A stretch of 64,000 nucleotides of DNA from Apostichopus japonicus (GCF_037975245.1 NC_092561.1:11097001-11161000); one strand, 5' to 3'. Positions 23,501-33,605 are shown, numbered from the stretch's first letter. Numbers and translations are program-made. Notes: generated from the sequence alone by a model not told the origin.

Positions 23501-26500
23501 AGTTCAAGGTCCAGACCAACTTTTGTTGGGCCCCTGTTAAGGACCACTAGCAAAGTGACAAAAGCTTACAAATACACGAGTTGTGAAAACAGATGGGACA
23601 GGTGGATTAATTAATTAATAAGGAGATGTAATTTAAGAAAGTAACGGCAAAAATACAAAGGTGCAACCATTTAACTGCAAATATATTGTAACAAAAATGC
23701 TAACTTTCATGTTAGGTGATGTTACCTTTACAGTAAGGGAAAATGTAACATTTCAGTCATCTGTTGAAGAAATAATACAAACAGCGATATGTTCATTTAA
23801 TTCAAATGTTTCATATTACATGGTTTTCTTTATACAGCTGAATGCTTCCCTCCTTGTCAGAATGGTGGACAGTGTGAACTATCCGGGGGATGTACATGTC
23901 CTAGAGGCTTTAAAGGAAAACAATGTCAGAATGGTAAGCAGAAATTCAAATGTATGTATGTATGTATTTTAGATCCTCCTGCAAGCAGGAACTCGCAAAG
24001 AAGCCTCATTGGCTTATCAAAGCAAGCTGACTGAAGTCAGTCTCTTACATTCATATTTAACGTCCATGTTTATGAATTGTCAATTTTCAACAACTCTGTA
24101 ACTGGACGACATACATTAATTTTGGAGTGACCGAACTCGGGACCTTATGATTGAAAGGCACGGGTGTTAACCACTGAGCTAACACTCCTAAAATAGTTAA
24201 AGATGGTCACACAATCAGTACTGGTTTTTCTCCATTTTTCAGTTTGTCAAGAGTTACCAATCGTATACAAACTATTTCATGAACAGTGTTCTGACTGACC
24301 ACATGATACCAAACATGAAGACACCAAATATTTCATGTTTAATTGTGATATGGGATGACACACTGTGTGATGCTGCAGCTCGTTATCTATCAGTTTGTCT
24401 GCTTAATAGAAGTAAAACACTATTTTACAATAAAGAAACAATAAGTACTCTGTACATTTTAAAGAAGTTTTAAGGATTCTTGTTTTTTCCCTATAATTGT
24501 TCATTTGTTTTCAGCTTCTTTCGTTTTAGCTAAGCATATTTGATATACATTATTCCATTTTTCAAGTTAAAGGAAACATTGCCTCTGATTTTTACTAAGC
24601 ATGAGGCAGATATGGAATTTTTTTTCATATTGACAATAACATGTATGCGAGCCAATAAATGGGATGGAGAAAGAAAATGGAGAATGATTGATTGATAGAA
24701 ATGTTGATTGATACTTTTGTAAAGATGTAAATTATGTGTTGTCTAGATCACTTAATGTTGTGAATGATTGGATAGTTACAGTAGATTACTATTTGCAGAA
24801 TTACAAAGACATCACATCATGATTAGAAGCTATGAATATATTAAAACTCTCCATATACAGAAGGTACATATATGTATTTTATGTATGTATTTTAGATCCT
24901 CCTGCAAGCAGGAACTCGCGAAGAAGCCTCATTGGCTTATCAAAGCCGCAAGCTGACCGAAGTCAGTCTCTTAGATTCATATTTAACGTCCATGATTATG
25001 AATTGTCAATTGTCAACTACTCTGTAACTGGACGACATGCATTAATCTTGGAGTGACTCGAATTTGGGACCTTATGATTGAAAGGCACCGGCATTAACCA
25101 CTGAGCTAACACTCATATAATATATCATCCTATATATGTTAAAGCAGATGGTTGCATTTCATTCTAGCTTCAAAGTTCTTGTCAGGAATCACTCTTCTCA
25201 TTACACCCTTACAATTGAAGTAGGTGTGGCCATTACTTCTCTGTAAGTTGGTTTGACTTTTGAAATAAGACATTTTTCTCAGGGATTTAGACATCGATTC
25301 TGGCCTAATGCAACAAAACTGAAGTTCTGTTTTCAAGTTTATTCAATGCTTAAATACCTTGTGGAATAATTTGGAAGCTTTGTCTATTAAATTCTTTACT
25401 CAAACTTGTTTACCTTTCCCTAGATGTGGATGAATGTGAACGCCAAATTGATGATTGCACAGGAAACTCTCAATGTGTAAATCTGGTGGGAAGTTTCCAC
25501 TGCGAATGTAACGTAGGCTTCGGGAGGACAGGAGCCATCACCGACAACGGGGAGAGCTGCGTAGGTAAGAAAGAAACAACACCTGTGGTTGCTTCTTCCA
25601 CTCTCTGAGTTACAGATACAAAATGTTTGGTGCCTAATTAAAGGTTTAGGTGTAAAAGAGAAGTGATTTTGACAGACAAACTCAGCAGAGTGAAGTTTAT
25701 ACCAAACATTTGCTTATAAAGCCTGCAGCAAAGTTGCCAAAGAATTCCAAACTTTGGAATGCCTACAGTTTATTCTGCTTTGCAGTTATTTTTAGTGATT
25801 TTTTTTAGCTGCACAAAAACTTTGCAAGTTTGTGATATCACATTAAGCATATATTGAAATTCATGGAAATGTTAAGGTGAACGCCTTATGAATGCTTTAT
25901 TTTTTATTTGATGGTTAGATATTGACGAATGTGCAGAAGGCCACACATGTCATAAGGGGACTCTCTGCAATAATCTGCAAGGTAGCTATGAGTGTCGATG
26001 CTCTCCCGGGGGTAACTGTGACCCCAATTGCTGGATTTCAAAGAAGAAGTCCAAGAAAGACGGAAGTACATGGGATCAAGGTTGCCAGAGTTGTTCTTGT
26101 GAGGTGAGGAAAATCACAACTGTTGAAAAAAGGTTCTACAGAAATTGAAACTTGAATTAAAAATTGAAACCAAATTTATTCCCACTATTCTGCTTGACGT
26201 TCTTGCAGAGAATATAAGAGAGTGCACATATTACTCATGTAACTTGAGAACCACACAGTTCTCAGGAGTCCTTTATGCAATGGAATGTACAATGAGAAAT
26301 TGATCAAATATTTGGAAATTGAATATCTTTGGTGCATTCAGTGGATGCAAGGTAAACTTGACATATGTAAGTAAAATTTATGTTATATTTGTACATGACC
26401 TGCAAAGAATCAATCAAATTCAATTATTAAGCAAAAAGTTAAGAGGCATGTTAGATGTGCAATTTGAAATCCTGCTTCATACTGAACACACATGTTTATT

Positions 26501-26784
26501 TCTTGTATGTATTAAACAAAATTAAAGGTCAAGTTGCTATTTAAGTAATAATCTGTGAATAAAAAACTAAATAAATAAATAACGTAATAAATAAACTGCT
26601 TTGGTAAGCCATCCGATCTACCAAAGTACGTTAAGGTCAGAGTTTTATTATTATTATGATTATTATTATTTACCAAATTTATATAGTACTCTTTCATGTT
26701 CAAGAGCGCTTTACAATGACAACAAAATGACAAAATCCTTAAAATATGAATATGAAGAATAAAATTGACACAACTTAAAAATTA

Positions 26785-26858
<74 letters not shown>

Positions 26859-29220
26859 AAAACGAAGGAATAATTTTGAAAATAATATAGATTTACAGTG
26901 GAATTCCTAAAAAAGAAAAAAAGTTAGTTTTAAGTACATTTAAGTAACAAAATGACAAAACCCTTAAAATATGAATAAGAAAAATAAAATGGACGCAGCT
27001 TGAAAATTAATATAAAAATATATATATGTATTCTATAAGGAAATTTTTTAAAAAACAATATAGATTTACAGTGACATTCCTAAAAGTGAGTTTTAAGTAA
27101 TTTCTTCAAAGTGGCTAATGGTATGGCATCACAGATATTATTTGGCAGTGCATTCCATAGCTTTTTAGCAGCAAAGTTAAATTGTCTGTCGTCGTATGTA
27201 GCAGTCCTTACTCTGGGGACCACTAGTGTTAGGGAACTGGCCTATCTCAATGTTCTCTTAGGCTTGTACACAGTTAGCATATCAGTTAAGTATTTCGGTG
27301 CTTGAAAAGGAATTGGTTTATATGCATGTACTAATAGTTTGTAGTAATTTATTTCAAATGCATTTTCCTGGGCTGCAATGACTGTGCTATATTTGCTATT
27401 GTCACTACAAACAGTGTTCTCTCTTTCTTTTGCTCAGCGTGGAGTCATGTCGTGTGCCCCCAAAGTCTGTGATTGCTCCAATTCTAATGTGGACATTGAA
27501 TGCTGCCCTCACTGTGAGGCATCACTTCAGTGCATGCACCAGTCCACAGGAGTGATTTATGAAGACAAAGAATCATGGGTCTATGATTGTCAGATTTGCA
27601 GATGTGTGGTAAGATGTTTAAAATCAACTTGCTTTTGTTTCAAAGTGTTGCAAAAAGATTCTTTCCTTGCTAATATGTAAGATGCTTGAGTTTTCATAGA
27701 AGTGTATTGCACTATTTTGAGTGAAGTGTATGCACTATTTCTATAGTGAAGTGTATATGTATGCACTGAGTGAAGTGTATACACTATCTATACACTAGAA
27801 GTGTATGCACTATTTTGAGCATAGTGCATAAACATTTGAGGTTTCTGAAGTTTTCATCCTAGCAGGACCTTGTGTTTAGAGCCAGATTGAAGTTACAACA
27901 TGCAAATCAGTAAAGGAGCCATGTGAATAGAATATGGCAATTAGCTTATGTGTTACTGATCTGCAAGTTTTTCTTAGGTTTTGACTTTTGCATTTACTTT
28001 GAACTGAAAATATTTTGCTTATGTACTGCAGGATCTACATACTATATTAACATTAATGTCTTTCACAAGGAACAAGTGGATCAGAGCTTCTTAAAGTGAC
28101 TTATTCAAAATGAAACCCAAAACACTTGATATGTTTACTTCAAATGTCATTTGACTTCATCACTGGATTTTGGGGGAAAACCGGTTTGTGCCAGCATTGT
28201 AATATCTTTGTAATGTCTTAAGTTGAGATCATCTATCTGCTAAACATTAGATATTCTGTGTATTTCTGACTGGAAAGTCCTAAAACACTAAATAGAATTC
28301 TTTTAATTTATAAGAGTGCACAGTTCTGACTGAAACATCCATATTTTGATATTTACAGTCTGGATTCGTGGAATGTTCCCCGATGGAGTGTCCCACAGCT
28401 AATTGCCGAGATACTTACACACCAACTGGAGAATGCTGTCCTAGATGCCAGCTTCACCCATCATGCGATGCTGTCATTAATTCACCACAGAACCTCGCAG
28501 AGCAGACCAGGTGTACCGCAAACGGTGTGTCATATCGTAGCAACGAAAGGTGGCTCATGGATGAGGACTTCTGTACCGAATGCATCTGTATGGTGAGTAT
28601 TAGCTCAATACTTCTATTAGTATGGTTTAAAGCATAAAGGAATTCTGTAACGAATGCATCTATACGGTGAGTATTAGCTCAATACTCCTTTTAGTATGGT
28701 TTAAAGCATAAAGGAATTAACTAATGTTTTAGTATAGTCTTAGTCGTTAAGAAATTCATATACTTGGTGAGTATAAATTCAGTATTATTATTATTATTTT
28801 GTTTTTTACTTGTTTGGTGAGTGTGATGTTCATACTGGTCTTTTTTAATACTGCACAAGACAGATAATTTACCTTGAAATTTACATGTTTGGTCAGTATG
28901 AGGTCAATAAATGCACAGTTTGTGACAATTTAAGTACATGTAAAATTGTGGAATGGGTAAAATGAAAAAGGAAAAAGACCCATTTCAATTGCTGGAAGGT
29001 TTGCCACCTGTCAACATTTCTCTAAACTATGACCCACAGCTAACACAGCCATGAAAGATTCTATTACTGAATGTTTGTTTTCTAAGCCACAAATGTAGGA
29101 TTACCAACTAAGGGCTTGTAGCCAAATGTTAATACAATCGAATTATATTTCACATTTGATTTTTTACAGGGAGGAAATATCTGTTGCCACTATAATTCAT
29201 TATGTGAGTCTGGACTCTAA
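14089..29220 (+). CDS. NELL: NELL1/NELL2-like protein (gene-level entry, 16 coding exons, 5' end missing)
   Basis: NELL proteins are secreted, oligomeric glycoproteins. In vertebrates they bind Robo3 and heparan-type ligands and act in neural and skeletal development. Sixteen exons join without any frame conflict into 802 residues plus stop; human NELL1 and NELL2 are 810-816. Domain order is the family's: TSPN/LamG (residues about 1-195), coiled coil (about 215-250), VWC1, VWC2, EGF1-6 (EGF2, 5 and 6 with the CxNxxGxYxC-type hydroxylation motif), VWC3, VWC4 and a truncated VWC5 ending CESGL. All 15 introns are GT-AG, 323-1669 bases long. EGF exons are flanked by phase-1 introns and VWC halves by phase-0 introns. 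The signal-peptide exon was not found. NELL1 versus NELL2 cannot be decided; it may be the single pre-duplication orthologue. Confidence 0.95.
15004..15154 (+). CDS. NELL: NELL exon b: TSPN/laminin-G domain
   Basis: The acceptor is TTTGACAG and the donor AACAG|GTAAAC. The exon starts in phase 1 and ends in phase 2. The peptide GTTRNVMLDDSYMMKLMNML continues into TEFTMMVSFLQDKKNSGSII, matching the NELL stretch for 'EFT..V.LKQ...NSG.I'. Confidence 0.93.
16326..16596 (+). CDS. NELL: NELL exon c: core of TSPN/laminin-G domain
   Basis: The longest exon, with acceptor TTTTTCGTTGCAG and donor TACAAG|GTGAAT. It starts in phase 2 and ends in phase 0. The peptide includes YMDLFVSTRNGQIKFYYSHD, NEWHQVAITISG, the conserved cysteine in LHLDCEEA, and LGLWLGQRGSEKALYK, equivalent to the vertebrate 'FWLGQRN..HG.FKG' end of the LamG-like fold. 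Confidence 0.95.
17161..17316 (+). CDS. NELL: NELL exon d: end of TSPN and coiled coil
   Basis: Phase 0 at both ends, 52 codons. It begins GYLQDAKIIAGTHGFVAQCP and continues with CPTCGEYMDLVGLVATLEKK. The CPTC motif and the following Leu-rich heptads correspond to the short coiled coil that oligomerises NELL. An alternative acceptor TTGCAG at 17170 would delete the conserved GYLQD, so 17161 is preferred. Confidence 0.93.
17441..17620. repeat. interrupted TA microsatellite in a NELL intron, hairpin-prone
   Basis: Long TA runs are punctuated by ACTG at regular places (TATATACTGTATATA). The block is bordered on both sides by ACTAGTATA/TAGTTTATAC elements that are reverse complements of each other, so the whole block can fold into a hairpin. 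It lies in the intron between exons d and e. Confidence 0.8.
17925..17990 (+). repeat. C-rich polypyrimidine tract
   Basis: Tandem CCCTCCCTCCCC-type repeat in the intron between exons d and e. No coding potential. Confidence 0.7.
18986..19114 (+). CDS. NELL: NELL exon e: coiled-coil end and first half of VWC1
   Basis: Acceptor TTCTTCTTCCACAG, donor ACG|GTAAAG, phase 0 at both ends. The peptide runs LAGALNRLDHVESCECVKHC, then a VWC N-half with GDKWMEACTSCTCT. The pattern CEC..HC and W..AC..CTC is as in the first VWC of NELL. Confidence 0.93.
19438..19531 (+). CDS. NELL: NELL exon f: second half of VWC1
   Basis: Acceptor TTTTTCAG, donor CTCA|GTAAGT, phase 0 to phase 1. The peptide GGEVVCAPAVCEPVYCKNPV ends in ECCPSCL, the canonical CCxxC close of a VWC module. 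Confidence 0.93.
20231..20325 (+). CDS. NELL: NELL exon g: first half of VWC2
   Basis: Acceptor CTACCTTTGAAG (a weaker, AAG-type site), donor GTCAG|GTAAGT, phase 1 to phase 0. The peptide contains NCSASNGAVIHHNEYYYQ and FCSKYQCQ, aligning with the short second VWC of NELL. Confidence 0.88.
21401..21515 (+). CDS. NELL: NELL exon h: second half of VWC2
   Basis: Acceptor TTCTCTCGACAG, donor GAAG|GTGTGT, phase 0 to phase 1. The peptide starts DGTKRQISQDPISSVCTTPS and ends SCCQFCEG, matching the vertebrate 'D.T.K...S..CP...CP.......SCCK.CKG'. Confidence 0.92.
22252..22506 (+). CDS. NELL: NELL exon i: EGF1 plus EGF2 on one exon
   Basis: Acceptor ATTTTTCACAG, donor ACCA|GTAAGT, phase 1 at both ends. 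It encodes EGF1 (GHDFCNAENLC ... GDTCV) and calcium-binding EGF2 (DVNECAEG ... CVNIQGSYRCDCLPGY). EGF2 has the Asp/Asn hydroxylation consensus CxNxxGxYxC. The two modules share one uninterrupted 255-base exon. Confidence 0.94.
22748..22868 (+). repeat. CCCA/CCCT-rich minisatellite
   Basis: Irregular tandem of CACTCTCACCCTCATCCCA-type units in the intron between exons i and j. Confidence 0.7.
23025..23147 (+). CDS. NELL: NELL exon j: EGF3
   Basis: Acceptor CTACGATAG, donor ATAC|GTAAGT, phase 1 at both ends. The module reads RIDECSQGGHNC to GNGETCI with six cysteines. The first calcium-ligand position is Arg rather than Asp. Confidence 0.92.
23838..23933 (+). CDS. NELL: NELL exon k: EGF4
   Basis: Acceptor TTTCTTTATACAG, donor AATG|GTAAGC, phase 1 at both ends. 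A compact non-calcium EGF: ECFPPCQNGGQCELSGGCTC then PRGFKGKQCQN, matching the short fourth EGF of NELL ('C...CRNGG.C....C.CP.GF.G..C'). Confidence 0.93.
23951..24188 (-). mobile_element. tRNA-derived SINE, copy 1
   Basis: On the minus strand the element opens with a tRNA-like head. An A-box-like TAGCTCAGTGGTTAAC (complement of 24166-24181) is followed by a B-box-like GAGTTCGGTCACTCC (complement of 24124-24138), then a body and a tail of ATAC repeats (complement of 23951-23970). These are the two internal RNA polymerase III promoter boxes of a tRNA-derived SINE. A second copy with the same head, body and tail lies at 24881-25114. It sits in the intron between NELL exons k and l, antisense to the gene. 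Confidence 0.75.
24881..25114 (-). mobile_element. tRNA-derived SINE, copy 2
   Basis: About 90% similar by eye to copy 1 at 23951-24188 and in the same orientation. It shares the CCTGCAAGCAGGAACTCGC body and the minus-strand TTAGCTCAGTGGTTAA box. It lies 0.7 kb downstream in the same NELL intron. Confidence 0.75.
25424..25564 (+). CDS. NELL: NELL exon l: EGF5 (calcium-binding)
   Basis: Acceptor TACCTTTCCCTAG, donor GTAG|GTAAGA, phase 1 at both ends. DVDECERQIDDC leads to CVNLVGSFHCECNVGF and the extended C-terminal loop TDNGESCVG that is typical of the fifth NELL EGF. Confidence 0.94.
25919..26103 (+). CDS. NELL: NELL exon m: EGF6 and start of VWC3
   Basis: Acceptor TTTGATGGTTAG, donor GAG|GTGAGG, phase 1 to phase 0. 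DIDECAEGHTCHKG and CNNLQGSYECRCSPGGNC form EGF6. Then CWISKKKSKKDGSTWDQGCQ and SCSCE form the first half of VWC3, as in vertebrate NELL where 'CPHGKNC' leads into VWC. Confidence 0.93.
26690..27310 (+). repeat. dispersed 'GCGCTTTACA' repeat with internal duplication and TA microsatellite
   Basis: Begins TATATAGTACTC...GAGCGCTTTACAATGAC, the opening of a widespread invertebrate repeat. A block (AAAATGACAAAATCCTTAAA through ATATAGATTTACAGTG) occurs twice, near 26723-26920 and 26948-27080. A pure TA run lies at about 26771-26855. The right part (TTTGGCAGTGCATTCCATAG and following) matches the conserved body of this repeat type. It lies in the intron between NELL exons m and n. Confidence 0.5.
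27438..27608 (+). CDS. NELL: NELL exon n: end of VWC3 and first half of VWC4
   Basis: Acceptor TTCTTTTGCTCAG, donor GTG|GTAAGA, phase 0 at both ends, 57 codons. RGVMSCAPKVCDCSNSNVDI then ECCPHC closes VWC3; LQCMHQSTG...SWVYDCQICRCV opens VWC4. Confidence 0.94.
27697..27829 (+). repeat. short tandem repeat of GAAGTGTAT-GCACTAT units
   Basis: AGTGAAGTGTATGCACTAT and variants recur five or six times at uneven 20-35 base spacing in the intron between exons n and o. Confidence 0.65.
28359..28592 (+). CDS. NELL: NELL exon o: end of VWC4 and start of VWC5
   Basis: Acceptor GATATTTACAG, donor ATG|GTGAGT, phase 0 at both ends, 78 codons. SGFVECSPMECPTANC then GECCPRC closes VWC4; TRCTANGVSYRSNERW then FCTECICM opens a final truncated VWC. 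The exon's last 28 bases and its donor are tandemly duplicated just downstream (28565-28712). Confidence 0.94.
28565..28712 (+). repeat. 74-bp tandem duplication spanning the exon o splice donor
   Basis: 28565-28638 is repeated at 28639-28712 with few changes, followed by a seven-base stub of a third unit. The unit contains the last 28 bases of NELL exon o, the GTGAGT donor at 28593 and 46 intron bases. A second GTGAGT donor therefore lies at 28667. Use of it would add codons ending in TAA at 28635-28637, truncating the protein before its last 17 codons. Confidence 0.85.
29170..29220 (+). CDS. NELL: NELL exon p: terminal coding exon with stop
   Basis: Acceptor TTGATTTTTTACAG. The peptide GGNICCHYNSLCESGL ends at TAA 29218-29220, matching the vertebrate C-terminus pattern 'NG.ICC....QC...L'. 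This fixes the true 3' end of the coding sequence. Confidence 0.94.
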   Translation, partial: GGNICCHYNSLCESGL

Positions 29221-32200
29221 GATGATACCACATCCTCAGAGATCAAAAAAGGGAATGGATTCATTCAAAAAGACTGGAAATCCATCCATCAACTTCACTC
29301 TTGAAGTAGTAGTGGTGCGTTCCGTTCAGTCTACTAGATTCACCCTGTGACCTTTGACCTGCCTGTTCTTGACCCTTATGTACACTGATTAATAGAAGAT
29401 GTTACATAATATATATTTTATTTGGGCTGTAAGCCTCACAGTTAGCTGTTACTGGTTGATGTAAGCTGTTAGTGATTACCAGATGATTAATATATCCAGC
29501 TGCTTTTCTCTCTCATTGAACAAGAATATTAAATCAGTAAAGCAACAAACAGTTAGCAAAGTTTGCTGTCTGTTTAAGATGGTTCTTGGAGATATTACTT
29601 TTTTCACTTTAATTTGATACATATGCAGTGAATAAAGAGTATGGGTCATGGAGAAGGAAGTCTTGTAAAATGAGGAAGTTGAATGCCATGAGGTGGAATT
29701 TGAGAAAGGCAGGCTTCCTGTAAACTTGTAATTTGTTGGGGTAGGGATGACTGGGGGTCCCATGGAGGATACCATAGGAGGGTGAATACAACCATTTATG
29801 TCTCAGCATGTTGTGAGGCATGTACACAAATATTTAGTACACGCTGAGATAATGGGTGTTTTGTGTGGGTTGGGTGTAGTTGAACAACAAACTTGGCTTT
29901 AAAATCTAACACCGAGTTGGTAACTTTTTCTTAGTCTCCACAGTGTCCACCTGCATATTATAATAGAGGCTTCCAGATAGTGTACAGATATATATAGGTT
30001 TTAATACATATGACAATTGTTTTGTTTTTATTGAATACAAGTAAATGTTTTTTGCTTCATATTGGTGTATAGCATATGACACATAATATAGTTTTTCAAA
30101 ACATTTAGTCATTGAGCTACTTTAGACACACCCGCTCTCTTAAAGCCGTGGAATTCTTAGAAGTGAAACATGTTCTAAACAATTAATCTCTGTAACATTA
30201 AAAATTAATTAGTATTGCCTAACGGAAATTCTAGAGATATCAGAAATGGTTACCACTTGTCACACTGTAACATTTCTATATTGTTTCTGCAATATAAATA
30301 GATTTACTGCCAGTCACACAACATATGTCATAAGTGAAACAACTAGATGACAACATTAATGTAAATAACATTGTTCAGAGCTGGATTACTTGTTGCTTGA
30401 TTTTGAAAACATTGAGTAATTTCAGCATGCTAAGGTTTGAGGTCAGTACAGATATTTCTTCGGTGCATTGTTATCATTGTACTTACCTGATTAAATTGGT
30501 TTTGTTTATGCTGCAGAGGAACTCTTACCATAACTTTCTTCCTTTTTGTGTGGTCATATACCATTTTTGTAAATATGTTTTCTCTTTTCATGTACAGAAT
30601 TAACAATAAATTCTGATTAGTCAGCAGATCTTTTTGTAACAAACATTGCAGCAGACAATTGTTCCATTTTAGAAGAAAGCCATCTCCATATGTTTCTGTT
30701 CTCTTGGCGATGTGAGTAGCCTAACACACAAGGTGTATGAGAAATTAATGACTTAGGGTAATGATATAGTTTGTTGGTAACTCAAGTTATGAGTAGGCAA
30801 AGAGCATTTCATGTTGGGAATGAACTCTGTAGGTGCATATAGAAGGAGGAATATACCATTTTTTTATGGAACAGAATCTGTCCGATGGAAACTTTAATCA
30901 AATTTTAACACTTCGGACAGCTAAAAATGAATAATAAAGTAAATCGTTAGCATTGAACTAAGCAAACATATCTCTCAGTGTTCCATCATATACTATAAGA
31001 AGACTTGAACAAGTACAAATGCCATAATTGAAATGTTTCCTTTTATAATTTACTTTCTATTCTTGCTTATGATGGTTTTTCTAACATTATTCAAGTATTA
31101 TAGTGACAAAGTTGTAAACTCATTTAAAAAACAACAGTTCACCTCAAGATTTCATTGCACAATGCCTTTTGAAGCAGCATATCATTTAATTTGAACAAGA
31201 ATGATTTTTTTGGGGGGGGGGTTGGGGGTTGGTGTGCTGTTGGGGATAATTGTTTATCTAAAGTTCCTCTGTCATTTAAGATACAGATAATGGGTTTGTT
31301 TCTTTGCCTTTACCAGGTCGTCACATCATTTGTTTCCTATTTTCGGTGAGGTATTCAAAATGTCCATACATCATTTCAGACCATTTAGACTCCCAAATAT
31401 TTGCATCTCTGCTTTAAACATAAATAGGAAGAGAAATATCCACTACTGTTTCCTTCCAAGTCTTTAGAAATATTTAAGACAAATGTTTACAATGTAAAGG
31501 TAACATTTATTTCAAGAGACATCTCCAATTAAGAAACAAGTTATTGGCTAAGTTTGCAGCATAGTGGGTAAAACATTTCAACATCTTTCTGAGATTTGGA
31601 ATCACTTTTGTTTTACTCTATGTGTTAGATGTTTACTTTCACCTCAAAGGTATTTTAGTAACTGCATAAATCGATAGAGTGATAACAAATGTTTACATAA
31701 ACGTCCATTGTCAGATGCAAATTGTGGAACAGTCAAATGAATGTAAAACACCTTTGTTCTCAAAGGCCAAGGTTCCCATTTCTGGTTATTTGATTGCCTA
31801 GCTAGTTGTTGCAGAGGCATAAAATGATGGCCTGACCAAGCTGAAACTATTTTTTTTGGGGGGGGGGGGTTAAAAATATGCAGCATTTCATGTGATGTGA
31901 ATACTTAATTCTATTCTTACTAAAAATGTCAGTGGTTTAATGTCATCACAATAATATTGTTTCTATTGCTGAAGAATTCATCAGTTTATAACAGTTAAGC
32001 CATTAAAAATATGGTGTTTATACACGTAACCACATATTTCAAGTTTTCTTTTGAAGTTAAGCGGAATTATTTAATTAGAGAAGCTTCTTTAAAACATTTC
32101 AAAGCCCCTTTTATTATGTAAAGGTCAAAATAAATACCGAAAGCTTTACATATATGAATAATGATGTAGTACCTAAACAAAACTGAGGTCTGTTTTGTTC

Positions 32201-33060
32201 AAAGGGAGTTATTTCATAATCCAAATCCAATTTCCATTGTGGTTGGTGTTAATATTTAGATCAACATTTGTCTAATGAGTAATATTTTTGTCTTGGTCAA
32301 ATGAGTGGATGGCATTTGTAGATTTAATAAGTCCATGTTATGCTTTCCATTGTTTCTATTTATGCTTTTTCTTTATTTCATTTCATCTTTTAATGATATC
32401 TATATATATTTTTTTTCTTCTTGTGATAGCAACGTATATGTATCTGATAAATTAAACTAAGACGTACTTGAAATGTATACTTTTGTTGGTGTTGCTCATT
32501 TGTTTCTGTTTTGTTCAGTAATATCTGTTGTCTTGTTACTTATTTCATTTCTGATCAAGTTCTCTATCTTTTCACTCATTTTGGCAGAAATGATGAAGGA
32601 CTGGAGGCTTTTGGTTTCTTTAATATTTAAAAGCCTTATCCAGAGGTATTGTAGTGACCTGAAATTGTTTTATAAGTATGACATGAGAATATTCAGCAAA
32701 TTGATAAGCCCTCATAAAAAAACAAAGAAACATAGATATGATTATGAACATTTGATACATATTATATATCGAGACACCACTCACCACCACCCCCCTACAA
32801 TAAATGAGAGATAAATCATTCCAATGGATGCATTCTCCTCAATAAGAAAACTAAATCAATCGGGAAATTTGGAATTTGCCCGACCCCCCCATCCCCTTCC
32901 TCGCTTTATTACTCCAGCAAAATTTAGCTCCTAATGCACACGAGCAAGGGATAACCCACAAGGAAAGATACACACAGAAACACCTTTACCAACAGGAAGT
33001 GGTGTTACCCAAATCAATGGTTATTTGGGGGAAAAAAATATAAAAATTAACATCATCATA
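29221..33060. other. NELL 3' flank and AT-rich intergenic DNA
   Basis: The 3' UTR is expected here. Candidate AATAAA signals are at 29631-29636 and about 30604-30609. No further exon, RNA gene or defined transposon was recognised to 33060. G runs occur near 31208 and 31857. A hydrophobic open frame at 32473-32814 is AT-rich, has no domain, and is not called. Confidence 0.5.
29631..29636 (+). promoter_or_regulatory. candidate NELL polyadenylation signal
   Basis: Canonical AATAAA 411 bases after the NELL stop codon. The choice between this and the one near 30604 cannot be made from sequence alone. Confidence 0.35.
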
Positions 33061-33070
33061 TTCCCCTAAT

Positions 33071-33605
33071 GGAGTATATGGTACCATTAAATCAAATATT
33101 CGGTACTGTTAAATCGAATATACGGTACCGTTAAATCGAATATATGGTACCGCTAAAAGGAATAAACGGTACCGTTAAAGGAATGTACGGTACCGTTAAA
33201 TGGAATATAGGGTACCTTTAAATGGAATATATGGTAAAGTTAAAGGAATATACGGTACCGTTAAATGGAATATACGGTACCGTTAAATGGAATATACGGT
33301 ACCTTTAAATGGAATATATGGTAAAGTTAAGGGAATATACGGTACCGTAAATCGAATATATGGTACCGTTAAAAGGAATATATGGTACCGTTAATCGAAT
33401 GTACGGTACCGTTAAATTGAATTTATGGTACCGTTAAATTGAATATACAGTACCGTTAATTCGAATATATGGTACCATTAAATCGAATATAAGGTACCGT
33501 TAAATCGAATATAAGGTACCGTTAAATCGAATATAGGTACCATTAAATCGAATATATGGTACCATTAAATCGAATATATGGTACCATTAAATCGAATATA
33601 TTATA
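33071..33605. repeat. palindromic GGTACC minisatellite, 21-22 bp period
   Basis: About 24 units of the type GGTACCGTTAAATCGAATATA. The core ACGGTACCGT is palindromic. Cores fall at 33124, 33146, 33168, 33189 and 33211, showing 21-22 base spacing. Unit variants alternate TCGAA and TGGAA, and some cores are degraded to GGTAAAG. Followed at 33660-33715 by diverged inverted copies (ATTCGAATTAATGGTA). Confidence 0.85.

Noticed and set aside
32473-32814. 113-codon hydrophobic frame
   Set aside because: Very AT-rich, no recognisable domain, no conserved context. A chance frame is more likely than a membrane protein gene.
33071-33605. CRISPR-like array
   Set aside because: The regular short units resemble repeat-spacer DNA at first glance, but there are no unique spacers, the DNA is eukaryotic, and units are contiguous palindromes.
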